This document shows, in pieces, positions 35,404 through 44,034 of a stretch of 64,000 nt of DNA (within the stretch, counting starts at the first letter, position 1; each line of letters opens with the position of its first letter). Made by a program: the position numbers and the translations under genes. Origin of the DNA: Paraburkholderia agricolaris (GTDB taxonomy: Bacteria; Pseudomonadota; Gammaproteobacteria; Burkholderiales; Burkholderiaceae); NCBI RefSeq assembly GCF_009455635.1, contig NZ_QPER01000002.1:2728001-2792000 (forward strand), in the 5' to 3' direction. The notes under the pieces are model-generated. The model was not told the origin of the DNA and did no database searches. It saw only the letters and a list, made by a program, of their open reading frames with translations.

Positions 35404-36774
35404 ATGTCATCTACTTCGAATTCCAGCCGCGGTATCAGTCTGATGCGCCTGGGCGGATATGGCGCGGGCGGATCCGCCAACGCGCTCGCCGCTACCCCGG
35501 TTCCCATGCTGCTTCTGTACTTCCTCACCGAATACGTGCATCTCGAACCGTGGCTTGCCGGGATGGTTCTGGCGGCCCCCAAGCTGTGGGACGTCCTTGT
35601 CGACATGCCGATCGGACGTTATTCGGACCAGTTGGCGTTGCGCGCGGGCGGCCGTCTGCGCGTCTGCATCATGAGTGGGCTCGCGTTGATGGTGCTTCTG
35701 CCGCTCACCTTTTTCCACCCAGCGATCGCCTCCAAGCCGCTGCTTGCCGGCTTTTATGTGCTGGTGCAGATTCTGCAGGCGACCTGCTATACCGTCTTCG
35801 GCGTGACTTTTCTCGCGCTGGCCGGGGACCTGGCAACGGACTCCCTCCAGCGCAACAAGTTTCTTACCGTCGGCAATCTCGGCGCCGCCCTCACTACGAT
35901 TGCGCTCGTGGTTTGCGTACCGGTCCTGATCCGCTTCGGCGGCGGTGGCGAGCGGGGCTACCTGACCATGACCCTGGTGGTAGTGGCGGCGATGGCGTTC
36001 ATGTACACCTGGTTTTACAGCGCGGTTCGTAACGCCCCAGTTCATCCCGCGGCGTTATCGGAATCCTCCGCGGAAATGTCGCTGCGTGACGGCATCGTTG
36101 CTGTTCTGCGTAACAAGGCGTTTCTTGCGCTCATCATCGTGATCATCGCGCTCGGCACAGCAGGAGGCTGCCTGAACTCCCTGATTGCCTATGAAAATCA
36201 ATATCTGCTTGGACGCCGCCCCGAGGACCTGTTCCTGCTCGCGGGACCGGTGCTGGTTGGCGGCCTGCTCGGTCTGCCGCTTGCTGTTCCGGTACTGCGC
36301 CGCCTTGGCGACAATGGAACGCTGCGGATAGGTTTTCTCGTTACCGTCGCCGCATTTATCGGCTACTGGGCCGGCCTCGCCAGTGGCTTGATACCGGTGG
36401 TCATGGTGGCCGGCGCGATCTACGGCATCATCTGTTCAGTAGCCGGTGTGGCCTTGACGGCCGCGGTGCTCGACACCGTGAAGTCGGCCAAGGGCGGCCC
36501 GTCCCTCGGGCTTTACCTGGGCATGTTCATGTCCGCACAAAAGCTCGGCATGTCACTCGGCGGCGTGGTCTCGGGCGGCCTCCTGTCGCTCATCGGCTAC
36601 CACGCAGGCGCGCCGGCCACGGTCGAACTCCATCATCGCATTGCCCTGTTGGGCCTGGTGGGTCCGCTGGTTCCCCTGCTGATTGCCTGCTTCGCCATCT
36701 GGATGTTCGGGGTCTATAGCGAGCCGCGTTTGACGGGCAAACATCCGGTCGACTCCTGCGCGGAAACGCTCTGA
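35404..36774 (+). CDS. MFS_2 (GPH-like) transporter
   Basis: This 456-aa, 12-helix inner-membrane transporter resembles the MFS_2/glycoside-pentoside-hexuronide group: GGYGAGGSANALAATPVPML at the start, then APKLWDVLVDMPIGRYSDQL (the D-x-P-x-G-x-x-SD motif) in the first loop. An AGGA stands before the ATG. It is followed after 91 bp by the D-amino-acid dehydrogenase-like gene and lies divergent to the S12/M81 copy 3 operon. It is the likely inner-membrane route for the peptide or its fragments, comparable in role to MlrD, although I cannot claim sequence relationship to MlrD. Confidence 0.85.
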   Translation: MSSTSNSSRGISLMRLGGYGAGGSANALAATPVPMLLLYFLTEYVHLEPWLAGMVLAAPKLWDVLVDMPIGRYSDQLALRAGGRLRVCIMSGLALMVLLPLTFFHPAIASKPLLAGFYVLVQILQATCYTVFGVTFLALAGDLATDSLQRNKFLTVGNLGAALTTIALVVCVPVLIRFGGGGERGYLTMTLVVVAAMAFMYTWFYSAVRNAPVHPAALSESSAEMSLRDGIVAVLRNKAFLALIIVIIALGTAGGCLNSLIAYENQYLLGRRPEDLFLLAGPVLVGGLLGLPLAVPVLRRLGDNGTLRIGFLVTVAAFIGYWAGLASGLIPVVMVAGAIYGIICSVAGVALTAAVLDTVKSAKGGPSLGLYLGMFMSAQKLGMSLGGVVSGGLLSLIGYHAGAPATVELHHRIALLGLVGPLVPLLIACFAIWMFGVYSEPRLTGKHPVDSCAETL

Positions 36775-36865
36775 GCTACGCCGCGCAGTGCGGCAAGCAC
36801 GCCGATCTCACCAACATACTGAATCGCATGAGCGCGGCCCTGAAGCGCGTCATAAGGAACGACCG

Positions 36866-38104
36866 ATGAAGTTCGATACCATCGTCCTCGGCGCCGGCAT
36901 CGTGGGTGTATCGGTCGCCGCGCACCTGCAAAAACGCGGCCGATCAGTTGCCCTGGTGGACCTCAGGCAGCCGGGCAACGAAACGTCGTTCGGCAACGCC
37001 GGACTGATCCAGCGCGAAGGCGTCTATCCGTATGCGTTTCCGCGCGGATGGCAGAAGCTCCTGCGCTACGCACGCAACCAGTCGACCGATGTCCGCTACC
37101 ACCCGGAAGCGATGCTCAAGCTCGCACCGTTCCTGTGGCAATACTGGCGCAATTCGCACCCGCGCCGCCACGCGGCCATCGCCCGCTCCTATGCCCCGCT
37201 GATCGAGCACTGCGTGACAGAACACCGGGCGCTTGCGCAAGAAGCCGGCGCGAGTTCGTTACTGCGTCCGATCGGCTGGATGAAAATTTTTAGAACGGCG
37301 GCCAAACAGGACGAAGAAACGAGTCTTGCCGAGCAGTGGCAGCGTGAATTCGGCGTCGAGTTCGATGCACTCGACGCCACGCGCCTGCGCCAGACCGAAC
37401 CGGATCTCGACACCTCGCTGCTAGGCGGACTCCGATATGTCGCCGCCGATTCAGTGAGCGATCCGAATGCGCTGGTGACCGCCTATGCAAAGTATTTTGA
37501 GCAACTGGGGGGCCGCTTTTTCATCGGCGACGGCACCACGCTCAAGGATCAGTGGGCGGTGTACACCCATGAGGGACTGATTGAAGCCAAATCCGTGGTC
37601 GTGGCAATGGGGCCGTGGTCGGAACAGGTTACCTCGCGGTTGGGTTACCGCCTGCCGCTGGCCGTCAAGCGTGGCTATCACATGCACTATGCGGCGCAAC
37701 CGGAAGCGCGCCTGAACCATGCGGTGCTCGACGTCGAGCATGGTTACCTGATCGCCCCGATGCGCCGCAGAATCAGGTTGACCACAGGCGCCGAGCTGGC
37801 GCATCGTGATGCGCCCCGAACGCCAACACAACTCAACGCTGTTGAACCCATTGCGCGCACGCTGTTTCCTCTTGCGGCACGTATCGACGGCGAACCATGG
37901 ATGGGAGCGCGCCCCTGCACGCCTGACATGATGCCGATCATCGGACCCGCAGCACGTCACAAAGATTTGTGGTTGGCGTTCGGACACGCCCATCACGGGT
38001 TTACGCTGGGCGCCGTCACCGGACGCCTGGTTGCCGAAATGATGACCGGGGAATCCCCCTTGGTGAACGTGCACCCGTTTCGTGCCAACCGGTTCAGTGC
38101 ATGA
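36866..38104 (+). CDS. FAD-dependent oxidoreductase, D-amino-acid dehydrogenase (DadA)-like
   Basis: This 412-aa DAO-family flavoprotein has the dinucleotide motif DTIVLGAGIVGVSVAAHLQK at the N-terminus, FGNAGLIQREGVYPYAFPRG typical of DadA-like proteins, and the C-terminal FAD/substrate segment WMGARPCTPDMMPIIGPA ... FGHAHHGFTLG. It oxidatively deaminates D-amino acids, passing electrons to the respiratory chain. The SD AAGGAAC precedes the ATG. It is the last functional gene of the locus; its stop overlaps (ATGA) a remnant of the ROK regulator. It would handle D-residues that DsdA and the D-threonine-aldolase-like enzyme do not. Confidence 0.87.
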   Translation: MKFDTIVLGAGIVGVSVAAHLQKRGRSVALVDLRQPGNETSFGNAGLIQREGVYPYAFPRGWQKLLRYARNQSTDVRYHPEAMLKLAPFLWQYWRNSHPRRHAAIARSYAPLIEHCVTEHRALAQEAGASSLLRPIGWMKIFRTAAKQDEETSLAEQWQREFGVEFDALDATRLRQTEPDLDTSLLGGLRYVAADSVSDPNALVTAYAKYFEQLGGRFFIGDGTTLKDQWAVYTHEGLIEAKSVVVAMGPWSEQVTSRLGYRLPLAVKRGYHMHYAAQPEARLNHAVLDVEHGYLIAPMRRRIRLTTGAELAHRDAPRTPTQLNAVEPIARTLFPLAARIDGEPWMGARPCTPDMMPIIGPAARHKDLWLAFGHAHHGFTLGAVTGRLVAEMMTGESPLVNVHPFRANRFSA

Positions 38105-38303
38105 GTTTTGCCGGCGACATTGTGGTGCAGCCCGCGGCTCCGGCGGTGGGCTCGCAGTCCGACGAAATCTATCGTCAGATGTTCTAGGTGTCCGCTACCG
38201 CGACCGATGCTGCGTTGCCGGGGGCGATTGTGTCAGGCGTCGAGCGCGGGCGGCTCAGGGTTTTTGAGCGGCTGGGGTACAGCGACTTCGCAGGGAACTG
38301 AAT
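38101..38303 (+). pseudogene. Internally deleted remnant of the ROK regulator (duplicate of 12.3-12.7 kb)
   Basis: The translation MSFAGDIVVQPAAPAVGSQS... then a TAG, then VSATATDAALPGAIVSGVER... follows the C-terminal part of the ROK regulator gene. The first ~90 bp match parent 12262-12354 and the last ~105 bp match parent 12635-12737. Roughly nine in ten bases are identical, with one inserted base near the end. The two parts are joined at the shared GTGTC, so 288 bp (96 codons) are missing between them. A G-to-T change makes the stop. It cannot encode a working regulator. The intact gene has the same orientation, so the two copies are direct repeats bracketing the peptide-utilisation locus. 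Confidence 0.85.
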
Positions 38304-38543
38304 AGTTTCTTCGCGCGTTCGAGGGACACTCCTTGCATCTGATGAAATAGCAGGATTCCTACACAGTGACCACAACGCAACGGCAATAGTGCGGTTCAAG
38401 GCCAATCCGCAGCCCGGCGTTCAGCACGTAAATAATCGGTAAACAGAAAACGTCAGGTAAAAGACGGCACGGTGAGCTACCGCACACAAGCAGGCCCCTG
38501 CGAGGTGTAGTTTGGTAGGGAGACATTTGAATCGAGAAACAAC

Positions 38544-39371
38544 GTGGCTTCCACCGACATGCAGGATCGGATCAACCGGGCGGTGTGGAGCAGCCGCAGC
38601 GGGCGCAATGGGTTCGCCGTCGCCAGCGGCTGGACCGATCCAGGTGAGGCGGCAGCTTTCGCCTGGGTGAAGCAGCAGACGGGACACCAGCCAGTTCTCG
38701 ATGTAGGCGTGGGCGGGGGCCGAACCGTGGCCTTGCTAACGGCGATAAGCAACGACTACACCGCCGTCGACTACACGCCCGAAATGGTCACGATCTGCCG
38801 CCGCAACCATCCGGGCATCCGCGTGCAACAGATGGACGCCCGCGACATGTCGGCCTTTCCCGATGAGAGCTTTGGACTGGTCGTATTCAGTTACAACGGC
38901 ATCGATGCGGTGGATTACCCGGGCCGCCGTGCCGTTCTGCGGGAGTTCACCCGCGTGCTGAAGCCAGGCGGCCTGGCACTCTTTTCTGCCCACAACCTGC
39001 GCGGACCGAGCTACCGTCAAAATCCGCTGCATCTTCTACGCTTGCCAAACCTGTCGGTCAATCCGGTTTCAGTCTGTATCGATGTTGCCAGGATCGCCTA
39101 TTCGCTGGCAATCGGCACCCTCAATTATTTGCGCTACTCGCCTCTCAATCATGAGTTCGACGGCTACGCGATCCGGGTTTGTGCTGCGCACGAATTCGGC
39201 ATTGTCATCATGTACACCGATATGGGCACGCAGCTTCGCCAACTTGCCGAAGTGGGTCTGCACACAGAGGCGGTATTCGGAAATTCGACGGGACGGCACA
39301 TGCAGGAAGGTGACGATGTGAGGGATGAGTCATGGTTCCACTTTGTCGCGCGCAAGGTTGCCGCGCGATAA
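38544..39371 (+). CDS. Class I SAM-dependent methyltransferase
   Basis: This 275-aa methyltransferase contains SAM-binding motif I (PVLDVGVGGGRTVALL), the acidic loop DYTPEMVTICR, QMDARDMSAFPDESFGLVVF and FTRVLKPGGLALFSAHNLRG. The start is GTG; an ATG five codons later is an alternative, and neither has a strong SD. It stands alone, 240 bp after the ROK remnant, convergent with the DUF1989 gene 18 bp away. The target (small molecule or lipid) is unknown. Confidence 0.82.
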   Translation: MASTDMQDRINRAVWSSRSGRNGFAVASGWTDPGEAAAFAWVKQQTGHQPVLDVGVGGGRTVALLTAISNDYTAVDYTPEMVTICRRNHPGIRVQQMDARDMSAFPDESFGLVVFSYNGIDAVDYPGRRAVLREFTRVLKPGGLALFSAHNLRGPSYRQNPLHLLRLPNLSVNPVSVCIDVARIAYSLAIGTLNYLRYSPLNHEFDGYAIRVCAAHEFGIVIMYTDMGTQLRQLAEVGLHTEAVFGNSTGRHMQEGDDVRDESWFHFVARKVAAR

Positions 39372-39389
39372 ATTGCGGTCCGATCACCA

Positions 39390-40241
39390 TCAACCACTTT
39401 TCCACTCCGGCTGCTGCAGCGTCATGCCATGTTGCCCCTTGTACGCAGCAACGGATGGCGGCGCCCATCCCTCGAGCATCTGTGGCGCAAGCTGGTAAAT
39501 CTCGATACCGAGCGGCCGGCACACTTCCAGTGGATCGCGCGCGTCCGGCCCCCACATCGGCACCGAGAGATCGCCACCCGGACAGGTCGACAGCGCACAC
39601 AGCAAGTCGATCTCGGCGAAGAACTCGAGGTAATCCCCCTTCTTTGCCGGGCATGCTTTCATGAAATATTTGTCTTCCTGATTCAGGCCGGTGCACTGGA
39701 ATACATTCAGTACGTCGTGCACGTCGTACTCGGTCAATCCGTACGGAGCGATCGCGCGCGTGAGGTTGGAGTGGCAGTGAAAATGGAAATCCTCGCCGGT
39801 CAGCATCCGGTTCACATAGGGATCGCACCGCGTGCCGAGCAGATCGTGAACCCGCCCGCCGTGCTCGTCGACGCCGTAATCGGCCAGACTGTCATCGGTA
39901 ATCGTCACCATCGGGCGCAGGAACGGCAACGTCGACCACAGACGGTCGAACGTGCTGACATGCGCCTGCTGTAACTGGCGCGTGCGCGAGGCCCACATCC
40001 GCTCGCGCGGATTGTGCAGGTTCCACATGTTCAGATCGGCCACCTGCGGACCTTCGATCGTCACGATGCGGAACACTTGACCAGCCTGCACGGTCCACGC
40101 CCGACCTGAACGAATCGGCACGACGATCGATTCGATCAGCGTGCGGGTGCCGTGCTGTGAGGCGACACGTTGATAGAACGACTTATCGACGTCAAGCGCC
40201 GAACCCTTGGTGGATTGATAGGCAGCAGGGTAGTTCAGCAT
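39390..40241 (-). CDS. DUF1989 / urea carboxylase-associated family protein
   Basis: This 283-aa cytoplasmic protein of the DUF1989 family has VPIRSGRAWTVQAGQVFRIV, DLNMWNLHNPRERMWASRTR, DFHFHCHSNLTRAIAPYGLT and VHDVLNVFQCTGLNQEDKYF. Relatives sit beside urea amidolyase and amino-acid-derived amine catabolism genes. The start MLNYPAA has AAGGAG at good distance. No urea carboxylase is present here, so the substrate is unclear. Confidence 0.8.
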   Translation of the reverse strand: MLNYPAAYQSTKGSALDVDKSFYQRVASQHGTRTLIESIVVPIRSGRAWTVQAGQVFRIVTIEGPQVADLNMWNLHNPRERMWASRTRQLQQAHVSTFDRLWSTLPFLRPMVTITDDSLADYGVDEHGGRVHDLLGTRCDPYVNRMLTGEDFHFHCHSNLTRAIAPYGLTEYDVHDVLNVFQCTGLNQEDKYFMKACPAKKGDYLEFFAEIDLLCALSTCPGGDLSVPMWGPDARDPLEVCRPLGIEIYQLAPQMLEGWAPPSVAAYKGQHGMTLQQPEWKSG

Positions 40242-40509
40242 GCTGAATGCTCCTTCATAAGACTGGCGAACAGCCGCGCCCGGGCACCCGGTAGCGGGCG
40301 GCATCCGGGCGTGTCGTGAATGAATCGGTCATCCTGCGCGTGTTTCAGACACTACACCTTAGTCGCTCCCTGCGCTTGTGCTGCGGTTCGAACGCGCCAG
40401 GCCCCACGTCAGATTCGAGGACGTTAACGACGCGTGTCCGGCGGCGTCTTCCTGAGTCCGACGAGCACAGGTTAGAGACGGTAATATGATGCGCACGGAG
40501 GCACGACAC

Positions 40510-41202
40510 ATGGATGCTCACGAGCCTGTCACGCGGCCGGCACAACCTGTTCGCCGCCCGGTGCTGGTCTGGGACGCGCCGGTGCGGCTGTTTCACTGGC
40601 TGGTGGTCGTGCTGGTCGCGGCGGCTTATGTCACCTTGAAGCTGAACTGGATCGACTGGCACGTCCGGGTCGGCGAGACGCTGCTTGCTCTCGTCATTTC
40701 CCGGCTGTTGTGGGGCTGCTTTGGCAGTGAGACCGCGCGCTTTCGCAGTTTCGTGGCGTCGCCCACGGCTGCACTTCGTCATTTACGCCACCTGTTTCGC
40801 CGCGAGCCGGATGTGCAGGTGGGCCACAATGCAGCCGGCGGCTGGATGGTTCTGCTGCTGCTCGCGCTGCTGCTGATCGAAACGCTGAGCGGGCTCTACG
40901 TCAACAACGACATCGCCGACGAAGGGCCATTGAGCGAACTGGTGCCCGTGTGGCTCACCAATGCTATTTCGACACTGCACGGGCTTGTTTGGGACGTGCT
41001 GCTCGCCGCGGTGGCGCTGCACGTGGTCGTGATCGCTCTCTATGCGATAGCGAAAGGACACAACCTGCTGCGTCCGATGCTAACCGGCTACAAGCTCCTG
41101 CCCTCCTCGATCGACGCGCCGCGGCAGACGCCAGCTCTGCTGGCGCTGCTGCCGCTCGGCGCAGCCGCTGCCGTGGTGATGCTGCTCGCGGCGTATCTCT
41201 GA
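40510..41202 (+). CDS. Cytochrome b561-family di-haem membrane protein
   Basis: This 230-aa inner-membrane electron carrier has four or five hydrophobic helices bearing the haem-ligand histidines (VRLFHWLVVVLVAAAYV; VQVGHNAAGGWMVLLLL; AISTLHGLVWDVLLAAVALH). I preferred the ATG with GGAGG 8 nt upstream to one 8 codons earlier. This class usually works with periplasmic c-type cytochromes in superoxide or thiosulfate-type electron transfer. No c-type partner lies next to it. Confidence 0.85.
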   Translation: MDAHEPVTRPAQPVRRPVLVWDAPVRLFHWLVVVLVAAAYVTLKLNWIDWHVRVGETLLALVISRLLWGCFGSETARFRSFVASPTAALRHLRHLFRREPDVQVGHNAAGGWMVLLLLALLLIETLSGLYVNNDIADEGPLSELVPVWLTNAISTLHGLVWDVLLAAVALHVVVIALYAIAKGHNLLRPMLTGYKLLPSSIDAPRQTPALLALLPLGAAAAVVMLLAAYL

Positions 41203-41259
41203 GCGTGCTGCGAATCCGGTCTCAGGGTGCCGCGTTAGTGGTGGCGTTAGTGGGTAGCG

Positions 41260-41721
41260 TCAGTTGCTCTTCGGCGGCACCACCTGGCCACGGATTTCAC
41301 CGCCCGGATTGTTCTTGGTGTGAACGTTGATGTACATGTCACCGGCTTCGAACATCTTGGCGTCGTCCGGGGATAGCGTGGCCTGGCCGCTGAGCGGGCT
41401 CGTCATCTCCATGGTGCCTTTCTGGGAGATCCAGACCTTCACGCCGGCGTTTTTACCGGCTGGGGCGGGCCCATGAAAATGCGCCATGGTGGCCTGACTC
41501 GACAATCCGCTAAAGCTGACGTTCCAGGTCACGACCCGCGTGCTGGGATCGTACGTGAGGCTCGCGCTGCCGCTGCCGGGCGTCTGCACGGGCGGAACCT
41601 GCTGGGCGCCCGTCAACGGCACGTCGAATGAGACCGGCGCCGCTTGTGCCAGGCTCAGCGTGCCCGCCAGAGCCAGACCACCGAACACCATGAGAACGCG
41701 CTGCGAGATGGATCGTGACAT
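41260..41721 (-). CDS. CHRD-domain exported protein
   Basis: This 153-aa protein has a signal peptide (MVFGGLALAGTLSLAQAAP) and one CHRD domain filling the rest (VPLTGAQQVPPVQTPGSGSA; MAHFHGPAPAGKNAGVKVWI; INVHTKNNPGGEIRGQVV). CHRD proteins are found in the periplasm or extracellularly, and their biochemical role is poorly defined. It is convergent with the cytochrome b561 gene. Confidence 0.85.
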   Translation of the reverse strand: MSRSISQRVLMVFGGLALAGTLSLAQAAPVSFDVPLTGAQQVPPVQTPGSGSASLTYDPSTRVVTWNVSFSGLSSQATMAHFHGPAPAGKNAGVKVWISQKGTMEMTSPLSGQATLSPDDAKMFEAGDMYINVHTKNNPGGEIRGQVVPPKSN

Positions 41722-41948
41722 TTGGTTTTCTCCTTTTTGGGGTTTGCCCTTGCTGGGCGGCAGCCATTATCGAAGCATGCGGACGACCTCGACGACGCCG
41801 CCGCCAGCCAAAGCTGTGACACAAGGATAGACGCAAGCCGCCGGTAACTCCAGGTGGAGCCCGATATCCGGTTTGCCGCAGGAAAGGCGCGGTCGCCCCT
41901 CCTCCTGATTGCCGGATCAACCCAATCGCGCGCGCCACGGCCGCAAGC

Positions 41949-42650
41949 TCAAACGGACGCCGCCGTTGGTTCCGACATCGTCACATAGTTCTTTACGCTG
42001 GAACGCTCCTGCATCCGGACATACCAGGCTTGGAGCGCCTCACACTCCGCAGGCACCGCCAGCTTCACAAGGCCCGCGAAAATCAAACCGCCTATCACCG
42101 TAATGTCGGCCATCGAGAAGACCTCACCTGCAACGAATGGCTGCCTCGCCAGCACAGTATTGAAGTAATGCATACCCCTCAGGGCTTTGTCGCGCTGACG
42201 GAACCCCCACTCGGCGTTCTGATAAATCTCGACGTCCGGTCCAAGCCCCGGCGTGGCGTGGTGGAAATAAACACTGACGGCGTCGAGCAACTCCAGCTCG
42301 GCGCGCTTGCTCATCATATGAATCACGCCCTTCTCGCGTGGTGTTCTACCGGTCAGCGTGGGTGCGCCATCAAGCGCGTCAAGGTATTCGGTAATGGCCG
42401 TGCACTCGGCAATCAAGGTCCCGTCGTCGAGTTCGAGCACCGGCAGCGTGCCTGAGTAGTTCCTGGCGAGAAACTCCGCCTTCTTGTGCTCGCCCTTCCA
42501 AAGATCGACCGTCACAAACTGAACACGCGACTGCAGGTTCTTCTCGGCCAAAGCGATGCGGACGCGAGCCGGATAAGGGCCGGTGGGCCAGTCGTAAATC
42601 TTCATCGCAGCCGGTTTGTTCAGGTCGAGATTGACGATGTCAGAACTCAT
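41949..42650 (-). CDS. Glutathione S-transferase family protein
   Basis: This 233-aa GST has a thioredoxin-like N-terminal domain (MKIYDWPTGPYPARVRIALA; GTLPVLELDDGTLIAECTAI, the glutathione-binding region) and an all-helical C-terminal domain (FVAGEVFSMADITVIGGLIF, the N-capping box). It is divergent from a TetR regulator, with an operator-like palindrome between. That suggests induction by an electrophile or toxic compound. An internal ATG at MKIYDW is an alternative start. Confidence 0.86.
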   Translation of the reverse strand: MSSDIVNLDLNKPAAMKIYDWPTGPYPARVRIALAEKNLQSRVQFVTVDLWKGEHKKAEFLARNYSGTLPVLELDDGTLIAECTAITEYLDALDGAPTLTGRTPREKGVIHMMSKRAELELLDAVSVYFHHATPGLGPDVEIYQNAEWGFRQRDKALRGMHYFNTVLARQPFVAGEVFSMADITVIGGLIFAGLVKLAVPAECEALQAWYVRMQERSSVKNYVTMSEPTAASV

Positions 42651-42717
42651 TGCTTGCCTCTTTACAGTTTGCCTTCATAGGAACAGATCACGTGGAAACG
42701 TATGCTGTTATGAATCT

Positions 42718-42735
42718 ACCTGCCACTTGGTAGGT
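42718..42735. promoter_or_regulatory. TetR-type operator between GST and tetR
   Basis: ACCTGCCA-CT-TGGTAGGT: 8-bp arms with one mismatch, in the 148-bp divergent region. It is placed to repress both genes when bound by the TetR protein (inference). Confidence 0.55.
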
Positions 42736-42798
42736 TTACTTTAGAAGCTATAATGCTCCCCGTCAACGGCCATTTTTTCGATTACGAGGGCGGCAGCA

Positions 42799-43374
42799 GT
42801 GAGGAACGACGCAAGCTCAAACTCCAGGGAAAACATCCTGGCGGCCGCCAAAAAGGTCGCGCAGGCGCATGGTTACGGCGGCTTGAATTTTCGCGATCTC
42901 GCGGAAGAGGTCGGCATCCGGGCCGCGAGCATCTACCATCATTTCCCCAGCAAGGCCGATCTCGGCGCTGCGGTAGCGAGGCGTTATTGGGAAGACTCAG
43001 CGGCTGGTCTGGATGCGCTATTGGCCCAATCTTCGGACCCGCTTCGCTGTCTGCGTCAGTACCCCGACACGTTTCGCACGGCGCTCGCGAACGACAACCG
43101 CATGTGCCTGTGCAGCTTCATGGCCGCCGAATATGACGATCTGCCTGAAGCGGTGCAAAAAGAGGTGCAGGCTTTCACCGATGTGAATGTTGCGTGGCTG
43201 AGCAAGGTGCTGTCCGCAGCAGCCGTGGTCAATGCCATGGAGTGCGAACGGCGGGCTCGCGCCATCTTCGCCGCCATCGCCGGCGCTCAGCTCATTGCGA
43301 GAAGCCGCTCGGATATCTCGCTCTATGACGCGTTAATTGACAGCTATCGCGTGGCGGGTCTGCTGCCGGCATAG
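42799..43374 (+). CDS. TetR-family transcriptional regulator
   Basis: This 191-aa regulator has an N-terminal helix-turn-helix (ENILAAAKKVAQAHGYGGLN; DLAEEVGIRAASIYHHFPSK) and a helical ligand domain. The start is GTG; no ATG start fits. It is divergent from the GST gene and its likely repressor. A degenerate duplicate of the last ~45 bp of this gene occurs at 44.54-44.59 kb. Confidence 0.88.
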   Translation: MRNDASSNSRENILAAAKKVAQAHGYGGLNFRDLAEEVGIRAASIYHHFPSKADLGAAVARRYWEDSAAGLDALLAQSSDPLRCLRQYPDTFRTALANDNRMCLCSFMAAEYDDLPEAVQKEVQAFTDVNVAWLSKVLSAAAVVNAMECERRARAIFAAIAGAQLIARSRSDISLYDALIDSYRVAGLLPA

Positions 43375-43466
43375 CGCTCCAATCTTCGCCCGCCTCTCGC
43401 TGGACAGGAGCGCGTCGCGTCAATTCTTACTTCAGAAGTGGCGCCTTTTCGTGCGGGCGAAAAATA

Positions 43467-43498
43467 TATACAGTTAATCTGTACAGATTAACTGTATA
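43467..43498. promoter_or_regulatory. 32-bp perfect palindrome upstream of MarR gene
   Basis: Each arm contains TACAGTTAATCTGT and the arms are perfectly complementary with no spacer. It lies 17 bp before the start codon of the MarR gene and overlaps its probable promoter, as expected for an autoregulatory operator. The two tandem AGTTAAT-type sub-sites fit a MarR dimer pair. Confidence 0.7.
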
Positions 43499-43515
43499 CC
43501 TGCTATGGTTGTGGC

Positions 43516-43968
43516 ATGAACAAGCCATCATCGCCGCCCCAATCTATCGACCTGGCCGCCCTTGCTGGCGAACTACGCATTTCCGTGAGCAGATTGGTGC
43601 GCCGCGCGCGAGAACATTCGCAGGCCGGCGACTTTACGTCGGCCCAGACGTCGGTACTCTTCCATCTGGACCGTGATGGCCCCGCTACCGTTTCCGCTTT
43701 GGCGCGGGCGGAGGGCGTGAAACCACAGTCCATGCGGATCACGGTTGCCGGCCTGGAGACGTTGGGCGTTATCAAAGGCAAAGCCGACCCAGCCGACGGA
43801 CGCAAAACACTTATCGACCTGACCCCCACGTTCAGGCGAGCGCTCCAGGCGAATCGGGCAGCGAAAGAGGATTGGCTGCTCCGCGCGCTCCAGGCTCAAC
43901 TGTCCGCGCAGGAACAGGCAACGCTCGCCGCCGCGGTGGGACTGCTGCAACGGTTGGCCGACTTCTGA
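43516..43968 (+). CDS. MarR-family transcriptional regulator
   Basis: This 150-aa winged-helix regulator has VLFHLDRDGPATVSALARAE then GVKPQSMRITVAGLETLGVI and the wing KGKADPADGRKTLIDLTP. It is preceded by the 32-bp palindrome. It is followed by a small membrane protein and a broken MFS exporter, i.e. the remains of a MarR-controlled efflux operon. Confidence 0.9.
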   Translation: MNKPSSPPQSIDLAALAGELRISVSRLVRRAREHSQAGDFTSAQTSVLFHLDRDGPATVSALARAEGVKPQSMRITVAGLETLGVIKGKADPADGRKTLIDLTPTFRRALQANRAAKEDWLLRALQAQLSAQEQATLAAAVGLLQRLADF

Positions 43969-44034
43969 ACCCGCTCAGGTACATCATGAAAACCATCCCA
44001 CACATCGATCTACTCAGCATTAGGAGCATCTGAA

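Noticed and set aside
12821..38104. Direct assignment as a microcystin-degrading mlr cluster
   Set aside because: No MlrA-like CAAX-type protease is seen, the MFS protein is of the MFS_2/GPH type, and enzyme copy numbers differ. Only the analogy of enzyme classes is supported.
38304..38543. Possible small gene between the ROK remnant and the methyltransferase gene
   Set aside because: Only short frames with unlikely composition. Treated as promoter region.
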